Assembly (NCBI GenBank): GCA_947164965.1
Contig: CAMUYR010000032.1
Span: 1-40,951 of the forward strand
DNA: 40,951 nucleotides
Direction of reading: 5' to 3'
Source of the DNA: an uncultured Prevotella sp.
Lineage (GTDB): Bacteria > Bacteroidota > Bacteroidia > Bacteroidales > Bacteroidaceae
Shown one piece after another: positions 1 through 7,109 of this stretch (within the stretch, counting starts at the first letter, position 1; each line of letters begins with the position of its first letter). The notes beneath the pieces are model-generated. The model did not search any database. It was not told the origin of the DNA and saw nothing but the letters and a program-made list of their open reading frames with translations. Made by a program: the position numbers and the translations under genes.

Positions 1-617
1 GTGTCAGCATCAATATAGAGCCAATTGAAGGGTTCTCCGATGGTGTCTTTATACTGCATTTGGAAACTATGCTCTCCATAATAACTCATGTCATCGGGCA
101 ATTCAATGATGCCGTCCTCTGTCTCGAAAACGTAGCTTATATCCGATGAATCACAAAGGACTTGACCTCCGGGAGCTAGTATCTTGTCGAGTTGCTTGAA
201 GAACTCAGGCATACGCTCCAAAGTTCCCACGATACCGATACCGTTCATCAGCATAAGGATAGTATCATATTGGCTGTCCAGAGTAAAGAAGTCCTGTTCT
301 AGTACCTTCTTAACTCCTCTCTCTTTCATGGTTTCTACCGAAAGAGGGGAGATGTCAATGGCAGTCACATCCAACCCCTTCTCTTGTAGGACAATTGAAT
401 GGCATCCAGCGCCTGCTCCGACATCAAGCACTCTTCCCTTTGCCATATCCAGAGCTTTGCGTTCTATCTCTGGCATTGACTTGTAACTGCGGAATAGAGT
501 GGTCAAGGGAATCTCGTCCTCCTCGAACATCGGGGAGAACACTCTGAGCTTGCTTGCCTTCTTCGACTTATAATAGTCGGCAATCGCTCTACCCATTGGA
601 TCCATCTTGCTGTTCAT
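1..617 (-). CDS. Class I SAM-dependent methyltransferase, C-terminus outside the window
   Basis: The reading frame starts with ATG at 617 and runs off the left edge, giving 205 visible codons. Residues near 63-71 read VLDVGAGAG, the glycine-rich SAM-binding motif I of Rossmann-fold methyltransferases. It is followed by an acidic AIDISP strand (motif II), an EQDFF segment, and LAPGGQVL, typical of post-motif IV in small-molecule methyltransferases. The substrate cannot be told. It is the last visible gene of a leftward operon, beginning 2 nt after the preceding stop. Family assignment is firm; function beyond methyl transfer is unknown. Confidence 0.85.
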   Translation of the reverse strand, partial: MNSKMDPMGRAIADYYKSKKASKLRVFSPMFEEDEIPLTTLFRSYKSMPEIERKALDMAKGRVLDVGAGAGCHSIVLQEKGLDVTAIDISPLSVETMKERGVKKVLEQDFFTLDSQYDTILMLMNGIGIVGTLERMPEFFKQLDKILAPGGQVLCDSSDISYVFETEDGIIELPDDMSYYGEHSFQMQYKDTIGEPFNWLYIDAD

Positions 618-619
618 AC

Positions 620-883
620 TCAATCTAACAGTTTCTTCCACAACCACAATACAGTAACAGCACCGACAACACAGAAGACGAAGTTTGTGAGGTAGCCCTT
701 GCCTAGCAGTTCGATATTCAGCAGATGGCTGATGAATGTACCGGCATAGCTGCCTATGATGCCAATGATAAGATTCATACAGCATCCTTTACCTTCACCG
801 CTCATGATGCGGTTGGCAACGTAACCGACAAGAATGCCAGTCAGTATCGGCCAAGCAGTGAAATCTGCAATATGCTCTAACAT
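620..883 (-). CDS. GlsB/YeaQ/YmgE-type small membrane protein
   Basis: This 87-residue protein consists of three hydrophobic segments (about residues 9-26, 35-57 and 65-82). It has a glycine-rich second segment (IIGIIGSYAG) typical of the transglycosylase-associated GlsB/YeaQ/YmgE family of small inner membrane proteins linked to general stress in other bacteria. An MSGEGKGC stretch links segments 1 and 2. It sits 9 nt after the DoxX-like gene and 2 nt before the methyltransferase gene, so it is surely co-transcribed with both. The family has no known biochemical activity. Confidence 0.8.
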   Translation of the reverse strand: MLEHIADFTAWPILTGILVGYVANRIMSGEGKGCCMNLIIGIIGSYAGTFISHLLNIELLGKGYLTNFVFCVVGAVTVLWLWKKLLD

Positions 884-892
884 ATCTGCACG

Positions 893-1327
893 TTATTGCC
901 CCTTAAACTTACCTTTAGCCCACAACTTCCAGTATTTCCATCCTCCAGTTGTCCACAATGCCAGAAATATGAGCACTGGCTGGAAGAATAGTCGGATCAG
1001 ACGCAGATTATCGGTATTGAGACCGAAAGCATCGATGTGGTTCACATACTGGTTGATGTTGCCGGGAAAGATGGCTACATAGAAGAGTGCCAGTAGCGCA
1101 CCAGCGATTGATCTTTTCTTCGCTGCAAGGAAGATTATGCCAAGGCCGAAGGCTATTTCAACGACGCCGGATGCAAGTACGACAAAGTCTGTAAATGCGG
1201 GGCTAAACTGTAGCCATGTAGGCACCTGTGCCACAAACTCCTGACGATTGAACGTCAGATGACTAAAGCCTGCGTATGCCATGAACAAGCCTAACAGCAG
1301 GCGAAAGATCAGTTTTACGTACTTCAT
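893..1327 (-). CDS. DoxX/MauE-like integral membrane protein
   Basis: The 144-residue product has four predicted membrane helices (about residues 7-24, 44-67, 75-93 and 108-126). The first helix and following turn, FMAYAGFSHL, match the start of the DoxX family. Members occur as accessory membrane subunits next to oxidoreductases or as stand-alone proteins of unknown role. The stop abuts the preceding gene's territory with no gap at 1327/1328, so expression is tied to the leftward operon. I infer an inner membrane location; the partner is unknown. Confidence 0.75.
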   Translation of the reverse strand: MKYVKLIFRLLLGLFMAYAGFSHLTFNRQEFVAQVPTWLQFSPAFTDFVVLASGVVEIAFGLGIIFLAAKKRSIAGALLALFYVAIFPGNINQYVNHIDAFGLNTDNLRLIRLFFQPVLIFLALWTTGGWKYWKLWAKGKFKGQ

Positions 1328-1858
1328 TTAATTCATCTTTGTCATATGATAGCCCATACGCTTCAGTTGCATGGCAGCACCGAATAAGTATAGTTGATGC
1401 AGACAGGCGACATAGCCATTGAATGTCTCCTTTGTACCAGGCTCCAGATGCTGGTGCATTAGGGCATTATAGACACGTGAGGCACATTCGCCAGTCACTT
1501 TCTCCAAAATAGTGTAGTCAACACCCTGTAGCAGCAGGACTTCTTCACGGATATACTCATCCATCTGGTCGTAACCCCGCTTTTCACGCATATAGGCATA
1601 GAGGTCTTCTATCTTTGAATAGATTTCCCATTCCGTGTCCCACATCTTGGCTATGGCCATACCAATATACATCATCCAGCCGAGTGATGCTGATGGGAAG
1701 TCTTGAAACTCCCTGATACCATCTGGGATGTATGCCTTAGCTATCTCTTCCCATTTCTGTTCTACATCAGGGCATTCCGGCAACCGCTCGTCCACCTCCT
1801 TCATTGACAGCAGGAACTGGTGCAGGTCTTTTCTCAGTAGCTCTTCAAAATTCTCCAT
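1328..1858 (-). CDS. Conserved-type hypothetical protein, helical and acidic
   Basis: I do not recognise this 176-residue protein. It has no signal peptide and no obvious membrane segment, although LGWMMYIGMAIAKMW near residues 59-73 is fairly hydrophobic. It is rich in Glu, Tyr and Met and looks all-alpha. The intact frame, the tight spacing to both neighbours (7 nt upstream, 0 nt downstream) and ordinary codon use show that it is a real gene. Its place between DUF4250-like and DoxX-like genes gives no direct clue to function. Confidence 0.7.
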   Translation of the reverse strand: MENFEELLRKDLHQFLLSMKEVDERLPECPDVEQKWEEIAKAYIPDGIREFQDFPSASLGWMMYIGMAIAKMWDTEWEIYSKIEDLYAYMREKRGYDQMDEYIREEVLLLQGVDYTILEKVTGECASRVYNALMHQHLEPGTKETFNGYVACLHQLYLFGAAMQLKRMGYHMTKMN

Positions 1859-1865
1859 ATATCTT

Positions 1866-2111
1866 CTATAACTTTTTCTCTAATCTTTCGACAGCCAGAG
1901 TAATATCTTCTCCAAACCGCTTGTGGTCTCTCAGGAAATCAGCCCTGCCATCGGATATGGCCTCATAGAGTTCCTGGCTCATATCGTCCACATAGCTGCC
2001 AATGGCCAGTTCGATGTCATCCATCTGCCAGTCGAGGGTGGAATGGATATAGACGTTCCGCTTCTGATGCAGGAAGCTATATGCGGTCTCTATGCTGTCC
2101 TTCGTAATCAT
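1866..2111 (-). CDS. Small hypothetical protein (81 aa)
   Basis: The 81-residue soluble, acidic protein is not recognised. It contains HQKRNVYIHSTLDWQMDDIE and an RADFLRDHKRFGEDI segment and ends in a charged helix. Its ATG overlaps the stop of the upstream gene by 4 nt (ATGA), an arrangement typical of translational coupling. That overlap and the short downstream gap (7 nt) support it as a genuine operon member rather than a chance frame. Confidence 0.7.
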   Translation of the reverse strand: MITKDSIETAYSFLHQKRNVYIHSTLDWQMDDIELAIGSYVDDMSQELYEAISDGRADFLRDHKRFGEDITLAVERLEKKL

Positions 2112-2308
2112 TGGTCGTAGCCGATTGGCCTGAATTGTTTCTGTTGTTCACTCCAGACAAAGCCTCTTTTGTAGAGGTATTCCTTTATCTGTTTTGGATC
2201 TCTGCTGAAGGCGAAGCACAGCGCTTCCAGCGTATCAAACTCCTCGTCTCTCAGGAGCATGTTCACGCTCGAAACCAATATGGCAGGGTCTTTGGGCAGA
2301 TAATCCAT
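2108..2308 (-). CDS. DUF4250-type small protein
   Basis: The 66-residue product begins MDYLPKDPAILVSSVNMLLR, matching the LPKDPxxLLSxVNxxLRD opening typical of the DUF4250 family. That family is a small soluble protein of unknown function, widespread in gut Bacteroidota and Firmicutes. The C-terminal half (DPKQIKEYLYKRGFVW) fits a small helical fold that may resemble a helix-turn-helix, but this is unproven. It is the first gene of the leftward operon, about 27 nt from a TACCTTTG -7 box. Confidence 0.75.
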   Translation of the reverse strand: MDYLPKDPAILVSSVNMLLRDEEFDTLEALCFAFSRDPKQIKEYLYKRGFVWSEQQKQFRPIGYDQ

Positions 2309-2334
2309 TTCACAAATACTATTAAATCAAAGGG

Positions 2335-2342
2335 CAAAGGTA
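2335..2342 (-). promoter_or_regulatory. -7 box (TACCTTTG) of the leftward operon
   Basis: On the minus strand this is TACCTTTG, matching the Bacteroidota -7 consensus TAnnTTTG, 26 nt before the ATG at 2308. No good TTTG is visible at the expected -33 position. It probably starts the six-gene leftward transcript, back to back with the rightward promoter at 2365. Confidence 0.6.
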
Positions 2343-2364
2343 CTCATAATTCCCCGTTTTTTCG

Positions 2365-2372
2365 TATATTTG
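2365..2372 (+). promoter_or_regulatory. -7 box (TATATTTG) of the rightward operon
   Basis: TATATTTG fits the TAnnTTTG consensus and lies 40 nt before the ATG at 2413. It would drive the long rightward operon 2413-7005. A clear -33 TTTG at 20 bp spacing is missing, so the promoter may need an activator; that is inference. Confidence 0.55.
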
Positions 2373-2412
2373 CAGCCATATTTAACAAATAAATGAAATA
2401 GGAGGCTTGATT

Positions 2413-2595
2413 ATGGCTGAGAATTGTGAAAAATGTAAGTTCAGGGCTAAGTACGACCAGAAGCCCAATTCTTTCTTAGGTAAGTTCTGGCGGTGGCATA
2501 TTAACTTCTGTCCAGGATGGAAAGCGTATTTCACTAGTCAGAGTGAAGAGAAAAAAGCCGAGTTGAGAAGTAAGTATAACTTCCAGAAATACTGA
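2413..2595 (+). CDS. Small Cys-containing hypothetical protein (60 aa)
   Basis: The start is set at ATG 2413 because a strong AGGAGG ribosome binding site lies at 2400-2405, 7 nt upstream. That is a rare, clear Shine-Dalgarno in this window, and a TTG six bases earlier is less likely. The 60-residue basic protein begins MAENCEKCKFRAKYD, with a CxxC pair and a further Cys in NFCPGW, so a small zinc or Fe-S knuckle is possible. I do not recognise a named family. It is the first gene of the rightward operon, followed by the 49-residue micro-protein after 1 nt. Confidence 0.7.
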   Translation: MAENCEKCKFRAKYDQKPNSFLGKFWRWHINFCPGWKAYFTSQSEEKKAELRSKYNFQKY

Positions 2596-2596
2596 T

Positions 2597-2746
2597 ATGG
2601 CATACACAGGAAGATTCGGACAGTCAGACGATTTCCGTCGTGAGGAACTGATAAGGATAATCGAGCACTCTGTAGAGAATCTAACTCTGCAGGAATTGGA
2701 GGCTCTTTATTATGACATGAGTACAAAGAATTACATAAACGATTAG
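2597..2746 (+). CDS. 49-residue conserved micro-protein, copy 1
   Basis: A 50-codon frame (ATG 2597, TAG 2744-2746) sits with a 1-nt gap after the previous gene and 4 nt before the next ATG. The product begins MAYTGRFGQSDDFRREEL and ends in EALYYDMSTKNYIND; the middle is predicted helical. A second copy at 17161-17310 is identical at 43 of 49 residues with no indel. The two genes differ at 14 synonymous and 6 non-synonymous codons, which shows purifying selection on a real protein. No signal peptide, membrane segment or known domain is seen. The function is unknown; both copies directly precede genes of enzymes acting on small molecules. Confidence 0.85.
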   Translation: MAYTGRFGQSDDFRREELIRIIEHSVENLTLQELEALYYDMSTKNYIND

Positions 2747-2750
2747 GAAT

Positions 2751-3452
2751 ATGAAAAAGAACATTATCAACATGGCTGCCATCGGTATTTTCACTTTGGC
2801 ACTGACAGCTTGCGGAAACGCAGCAAGTAACCAACCAGAAGCAAAGGCAGAAAAAGCCGTTACGGAGATTCCTGCCGACAGCATCATCAAACTGTTGGAG
2901 CCTGACAAGACACTTGACACCTCGCTGATGCAATCACTCTCAGACCGCGCATCTCAGCGGGAGTTTGCCGACAAGCAGCTCTCACTCGAAGACCTTTCTT
3001 CATTACTATGGGCAGCAAACGGGGTCAACCGTGATGACGGCAAGCGTACAGCTCCTTCTGCCGTTAATGCGCAGGATATCGACATCTATGTCTGTATGGC
3101 CAGCGGAGCATATCTCTATGACGCAAAGGAGGGGCAACTCTCGCGTATAACCACTGAAGACCTGCGTCCTGCGGTTTGCGGCAAGCAGCCAATTGAAGCT
3201 CCTGTATTCCTTGTGATGGTAGCCGATATCTCACGCTATCCTGAAGGACTTGCATCGCAGCGTCCCGTCGTTGAGTCGTTTGCCGCAATGGATGCCGGAT
3301 ATGTGTCAGGGAACATCGGACTCTACTGTGCAGCTGCCAAACTCGCTACAGTTCCCCGTGCTTCGATGGATAAGGAAGCACTGGCCAAGGCTCTCAACTT
3401 GAAAGACACTCAGATTCCGCTGCTCAACAACCCAGTAGGATATATGAAATAA
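2751..3452 (+). CDS. SagB/ThcOx-type nitroreductase-fold lipoprotein
   Basis: The 233-residue product starts with a lipoprotein signal peptide, MKKNIINMAAIGIFTLALTA, with Cys21 as the lipidated residue. After a low-complexity linker (to about residue 40) comes a nitroreductase-like domain. SQREFADKQLSLEDLSSLLW and RTAPSAVNAQDIDIYV match the N-terminal FMN-binding part and GYVSGNIGLYCAAAKL the central helix of SagB/ThcOx-type flavoenzymes. I infer an FMN-dependent oxidoreductase anchored outside the inner membrane. The substrate is unknown. It follows the micro-protein gene by 4 nt and precedes the Nim-like gene by 9 nt. Confidence 0.8.
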   Translation: MKKNIINMAAIGIFTLALTACGNAASNQPEAKAEKAVTEIPADSIIKLLEPDKTLDTSLMQSLSDRASQREFADKQLSLEDLSSLLWAANGVNRDDGKRTAPSAVNAQDIDIYVCMASGAYLYDAKEGQLSRITTEDLRPAVCGKQPIEAPVFLVMVADISRYPEGLASQRPVVESFAAMDAGYVSGNIGLYCAAAKLATVPRASMDKEALAKALNLKDTQIPLLNNPVGYMK

Positions 3453-3461
3453 ACTGTTTCA

Positions 3462-3959
3462 ATGAGTGAATTCAGGGAAATGAGGCGTAAGCGCCAGCAG
3501 CTTTCCGAAGAAGAGAGCATCTGTATATTACAACAGGCTACTGCCGGTACGTTGGCGTTGCTTGGAGATAACGGCTATCCCTATGCATTGCCTATCAGCT
3601 ATGTCTATGCCGATGGAAAACTGTATTTCCACAGCGCTTTGGAGGGACATAAAGTGGATGCCATCAGGAACTGTGACAAGGCTTCTTTCTGTGTGATTGC
3701 CCAAGACGATATTCATCCAAAGAAGTACACTACCTATTATCGTAGTGTGATAGCCTTTGGCTGTATCCATATCATCGAGGGTAAGAGCGAGAAGTTGGAA
3801 ACCGCCCGTCTGCTGGGCAACCGATACAATCCCAACGATGAAGAGAGTTTGCAAAAGGAACTGGAACATGGCTTTGCACGGATGCTGATGATCCGCTTCG
3901 ACATTGAGCACCTGACAGGCAAGGCAGCAATAGAATTGGTAAGAGAACAAAGTAAATAG
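3462..3959 (+). CDS. Pyridoxamine 5'-phosphate oxidase-fold protein, Nim-like
   Basis: This 165-residue protein has the split-barrel flavin-binding fold. Its opening REMRRKRQQLSEEESICIL and the block GYPYALPISYVYADGKLYFH match the family containing the 5-nitroimidazole reductases NimA-J. The conserved aromatic and HSALEGHKVDAI segments fit FMN/PLP-pocket residues of that family. It is cytoplasmic, with no signal peptide. Most members of the broad family are not resistance proteins, so nitroimidazole reduction is only a possibility. It lies 9 nt after the nitroreductase-like gene. Confidence 0.85.
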   Translation: MSEFREMRRKRQQLSEEESICILQQATAGTLALLGDNGYPYALPISYVYADGKLYFHSALEGHKVDAIRNCDKASFCVIAQDDIHPKKYTTYYRSVIAFGCIHIIEGKSEKLETARLLGNRYNPNDEESLQKELEHGFARMLMIRFDIEHLTGKAAIELVREQSK

Positions 3960-3974
3960 TATAAGGATAGAAGT

Positions 3975-4808
3975 GTGGAGTATAAGACTTTGAACAACGG
4001 TTTGAAGATGCCGATGATTGGTCTGGGTGTCTATAATATCCCTGAGCGAGAAACTCAGAGAGTGGTAGAAGAAGCTCTGTCAGTCGGCTATCGGAGCATA
4101 GACACTGCAGCTATGTATTACAATGAAAAGGGTGTTGGAGATGCTGTCAAGTCTTCTGCTATTCCCCGTGAGCAACTTTTTATCACGACAAAGATATGCG
4201 ACTCATGCTACACGAGGGAAGAAACATTGCGCACTGTTGATCATTCAATGAGGCAGCTTGGACTCGACTATGTGGACTTGATGCTGATTCACTGGCCTGT
4301 GGGTAATCCGACAGTTATGTGGCATACGCTCGAAGAACTCTACGAGCAGGGCATGTTCAAGGCCATCGGTGTATCTAACTTCTATCCCAACACCTTTCAC
4401 AAGATTGTTGATGGTGCCAATGTTATGCCTGTCGTTAACCAATGTGAGACCCATGTTCTCTATCAGCAGCGTAAGATGTTCGATTACTTGCAACCATACG
4501 ATGTTGCTTTGGAAGCATGGAGTCCTCTGGCTGAAGGAAGAAACAGCATCTTTAAGAATAAGACTCTTGTAGCCGTTGGCGAGAAATACGGGAAGACATC
4601 CGCACAGGTAGCCTTAAAGTTTCTCGTTCAGAATGGTATCATTATCATTCCAAAGACTACCCACAAGGAACGGATGATAGAGAATATTGATCTGTTTGAT
4701 TTTACTCTGTCTGATGATGACCTCCATGATATTCGTCTGCTTGATACAGGCAGGAATGTCACGGGCTGGCCGTCAGATGCGCTCAAATATAATCCTAATA
4801 GCTTATGA
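3975..4808 (+). CDS. Aldo/keto reductase
   Basis: The start is GTG at 3975, preceded by an AAGGAT box; no closer ATG fits the family N-terminus (MEYKTLNNGLKMPMIGLG). The 277-residue TIM-barrel NADPH-dependent reductase shows the full catalytic tetrad: Asp43 and Tyr48 in DTAAMYYNE, Lys73 in FITTKI, and His106 in LMLIHWP. The C-terminal IPKTTHKERMIEN is the NADPH 2'-phosphate site. Length is normal for the AKR5-like group. Substrates are probably small aldehydes or ketones. The downstream gene overlaps by 4 nt. A truncated relative lies at 14285. Confidence 0.95.
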   Translation: MEYKTLNNGLKMPMIGLGVYNIPERETQRVVEEALSVGYRSIDTAAMYYNEKGVGDAVKSSAIPREQLFITTKICDSCYTREETLRTVDHSMRQLGLDYVDLMLIHWPVGNPTVMWHTLEELYEQGMFKAIGVSNFYPNTFHKIVDGANVMPVVNQCETHVLYQQRKMFDYLQPYDVALEAWSPLAEGRNSIFKNKTLVAVGEKYGKTSAQVALKFLVQNGIIIIPKTTHKERMIENIDLFDFTLSDDDLHDIRLLDTGRNVTGWPSDALKYNPNSL

Positions 4809-5119
4809 TTGAGAATTACAAGATAGTCACGCTTTGTGGAAGCACTCGTTTCAAGGAGCAATTCTTAGAAGCCCAGAAACGACTGACACTGGATGGCTGT
4901 ATTGTCATCAGCGTTGGCTTGTTCGGGCATTCCGGTGATGAAGAGGTATGGAAACCTGGCACAAAGGAAATGCTTGATGACATGCATCTGCGTAAGATTG
5001 ACCTCGCTGACGAGATCTTTGTCATCAATGTCGGTGGGTATATCGGTGAGAGTACCAGGCGTGAGATTGCCTATGCTGAGAAGACCGGAAAGAAGGTTAA
5101 CTATTTGGTAGAGACTTAA
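4805..5119 (+). CDS. Nucleoside 2-deoxyribosyltransferase-like small protein
   Basis: The ATG overlaps the aldo/keto reductase stop (ATGA), so translation is coupled. The 104-residue protein begins with VTLCGSTRFKEQFLEAQKRL and contains LADEIFVINVGGYIGESTRR. These resemble the N-terminal loop and substrate loop of the nucleoside 2-deoxyribosyltransferase-like / DUF4406 superfamily. The late segment GESTRREIAYAEKTGKKV carries the Glu usually found in the active site. Activity on nucleoside-like compounds is inferred, not shown. Confidence 0.7.
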   Translation: MIENYKIVTLCGSTRFKEQFLEAQKRLTLDGCIVISVGLFGHSGDEEVWKPGTKEMLDDMHLRKIDLADEIFVINVGGYIGESTRREIAYAEKTGKKVNYLVET

Positions 5120-5137
5120 GAGATTTCGAGGAACGCA

Positions 5138-5338
5138 ATGAAACTGAAGAAACGAAAAATCAAGTATTCTGCGATATTCTGTCTCTGCTGGTTTGCCTTA
5201 TTAGTCTTTCTGGTTGATGGAGTCCTGATATTCCAAACATTGGTTGACTATTTCGGATCATACGCATTGGTTGAGATAACGCTGTTGCTTTTGGTCATTC
5301 TACCTACAATGGCAGTTTACAAATTAACAAAAGAATAA
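5138..5338 (+). CDS. Small two-helix membrane protein
   Basis: The 66-residue product has a basic N-terminus (MKLKKRKIKY) and two hydrophobic segments (about residues 11-33 and 41-60). It is therefore predicted to sit in the inner membrane with both ends inside. No family is recognised. It lies 18 nt after the ribosyltransferase-like gene and 50 nt before the Vat-like gene, in line with the rest of the operon. Confidence 0.65.
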   Translation: MKLKKRKIKYSAIFCLCWFALLVFLVDGVLIFQTLVDYFGSYALVEITLLLLVILPTMAVYKLTKE

Positions 5339-5388
5339 ATAGCGAAAGAAGGTACACTATTTGGGTAAACGATGAATAAACGGAAAAT

Positions 5389-6036
5389 ATGGAAATAAAA
5401 AATAGACCCAATCCCAATGAGGCTTTCCCGAATCCGAAGATTCCAAGTCTTTGCTTCATTAAAAACGTGGTGACGAACCCGCGTATTATTATAGGTGATT
5501 ACACGTACTACGATGATGTGGATGGTGCTGACCAATTCGAGAAGCATGTCACTCATTTCTACGACTTCATTGGTGACCGGCTGATTATTGGCAAATTCTG
5601 CGCTATCGCTAAGGGTGTAGAGTTTGTTATGAATGGTGCCAATCATAGGATGGACGGTGTAACAACCTATCCGTTTTATGTCATTGGAGGTGACTGGGGA
5701 AGTGCCATTGCTCCGGTGAAAGATGAATTGCCTCTGAAGGGCGATACCGTGGTTGGTAATGATGTTTGGATTGGTCAGAATGTAACCATTATGCCAGGTG
5801 TTCATATTGGTGACGGGGCCATCATAGGAACCAACTCTGTAGTGGCTTCCGACATACCTCCTTATGCTGTAGCCGTGGGAAATCCCTGTCGGGTGGTCAG
5901 GATGCGTTTTGACGACGAATTCATCGCCTATCTGCTGGAACTGAAATGGTGGAATTGGGACATTGAGAAGATTGAGGCTAATTTCAAAGCCTTGTCAAGT
6001 GGTGATTTGTCGTTAATCAGAAAGATTTCGAAATAA
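5389..6036 (+). CDS. Vat/CatB-family xenobiotic O-acetyltransferase (left-handed beta-helix)
   Basis: The 215-residue protein matches Vat streptogramin A acetyltransferases along its length. It has IGDYTYYDD near residue 35, IGKFCAIAKGVEFVMNGANH ending at the catalytic-type His86, the RMDGVTTYPF loop, KGDTVVGNDVWIG, hexapeptide turns up to YAVAVGNPCRVVRMRF, and the LKWWNWDIEKI tail. It uses acetyl-CoA in the cytoplasm and is expected to be a trimer. Related proteins acetylate virginiamycin M-type drugs or chloramphenicol, but many chromosomal homologues have no proven drug substrate. Confidence 0.9.
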   Translation: MEIKNRPNPNEAFPNPKIPSLCFIKNVVTNPRIIIGDYTYYDDVDGADQFEKHVTHFYDFIGDRLIIGKFCAIAKGVEFVMNGANHRMDGVTTYPFYVIGGDWGSAIAPVKDELPLKGDTVVGNDVWIGQNVTIMPGVHIGDGAIIGTNSVVASDIPPYAVAVGNPCRVVRMRFDDEFIAYLLELKWWNWDIEKIEANFKALSSGDLSLIRKISK

Positions 6037-6040
6037 TCGC

Positions 6041-6349
6041 ATGACACTCCCTAAGTTTATAATCTGTATGGATGGAACCTTCCGTCTAGGTATGGTCAAC
6101 CAGCATAAGCACTTGCTGAAACCGGGTGGCCAATGCATTGGTGGCGGGTACTATCTCTTTGATTTTGTTTCGAACGTAATTATTCTCGACAGAGAATCAT
6201 ATGACTTTGGCCGTCCCAAATGGCATCTGCTGGAGGTGCTGAAGGTTCCATCTACCTATCGCGGCATGCGCATCGTCTATAAGTACGACGATGGATTCCA
6301 CGATGATTTCAATGTCAGCGAAGAACTTAAAATTGAGTATTATGACTGA
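6041..6349 (+). CDS. Conserved-type hypothetical protein (102 aa)
   Basis: The soluble protein begins MTLPKFIICMDGTFRLGMVN and contains GGQCIGGGYYLFD and YDFGRPKWH. It looks like a small beta-rich protein and I cannot name a family. It sits 4 nt after the Vat-like gene. Its last 8 nt overlap the start of the next acetyltransferase gene, so it is co-translated within the operon. Confidence 0.65.
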   Translation: MTLPKFIICMDGTFRLGMVNQHKHLLKPGGQCIGGGYYLFDFVSNVIILDRESYDFGRPKWHLLEVLKVPSTYRGMRIVYKYDDGFHDDFNVSEELKIEYYD

Positions 6350-6896
6350 AAAAGAGAAGATGTTGGCAGGAATGGTTTATGATGCCGCAACGCCAGAATT
6401 GATTGCAGAACTGCAGAATACAAGAGAGATTTTGTATGAGTTTAACATGCTCCGTCCATCTGATATTCAGCGGATGAAAGAGATTCTGAAAGGTCTGCTG
6501 GGGCATACAGGCGACGATAATTTCCTCATCAATCAGCCGTTTCGCTGCGACTATGGCAAACAGATCAGCATAGGCAAACGGTTCTTTGCCAACTTCAACT
6601 TCACCGTTCTCGATGAAGCACCTGTAACCATTGGCGATGACTGTTTTATCGGACCTAATGTCAGCATCTATACAGCCTGCCACAGTACAGACCCTGTAGA
6701 ACGGAATACCCGTCAGGAATGGGCAAAGCCTGTAACTATAGGTAATAACGTATGGATTGGAGGCAGTGTTACCATCTTACCAGGTGTTACCGTCGGCGAT
6801 AATGTCACCATTGGTGCTGGATCTGTTGTCACTCGCAACATCCCATCCAATACGGTAGCAGTCGGTAATCCATGTAAAGTTATAAAGAGCTTGTAA
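6342..6896 (+). CDS. Maltose/galactoside-type O-acetyltransferase
   Basis: The start is placed at ATG 6342, giving MTEKEKMLAGMVYD, the classic opening of the maltose acetyltransferase (Mac) domain; an earlier in-frame ATG would add 17 unrelated residues. The 184-residue left-handed beta-helix enzyme has the catalytic-type His114 in TACHSTD, the ISIGKRFFANFNFTVLD loop, and hexapeptide repeats ending in NTVAVGNPCKVIKSL. It acetylates a sugar or similar hydroxyl using acetyl-CoA. Overlap with the upstream gene shows translational coupling. Confidence 0.92.
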   Translation: MTEKEKMLAGMVYDAATPELIAELQNTREILYEFNMLRPSDIQRMKEILKGLLGHTGDDNFLINQPFRCDYGKQISIGKRFFANFNFTVLDEAPVTIGDDCFIGPNVSIYTACHSTDPVERNTRQEWAKPVTIGNNVWIGGSVTILPGVTVGDNVTIGAGSVVTRNIPSNTVAVGNPCKVIKSL

Positions 6897-6897
6897 A

Positions 6898-7005
6898 ATG
6901 ACAGACTTCGATTCCATTTGGCGCACTCAGGATGAGATAAGGACGGTGGTCAATGCCGTTCTAGGTGAATCCCCCTTATACGTGACCATCGCAATGCTAT
7001 TATAA
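6898..7005 (+). other. 35-codon frame, probable remnant at the end of the operon
   Basis: An ATG directly follows the acetyltransferase stop (1-nt gap) and opens a frame reading MTDFDSIWRTQDEIRTVVN, ending at TAA 7003-7005. The first half looks like protein sequence; beyond about residue 25 it loses that character. It may be a small gene or the stub of a decayed one. No family is recognised. The remaining stretch up to the promoter at 7094 shows nothing else. Confidence 0.35.
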
Positions 7006-7093
7006 TACCATTGGACGACTGATATTTATCAAAAACTACTATAGATATCGGATAAAATAGGGGAGTTGACACTTTTGTTTTTATGGTATTTCG

Positions 7094-7101
7094 TACCTTT
7101 G
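7094..7101 (+). promoter_or_regulatory. -7 box (TACCTTTG) before the 7110 gene
   Basis: TACCTTTG fits the -7 consensus and ends 8 nt before ATG 7110. A TTTG at 7074-7077 is close to the -33 position, though spacing is only 16 bp. This box lies inside the longest possible reading frame and decides against its upstream start. Confidence 0.6.
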
Positions 7102-7109
7102 CCGCTGTT

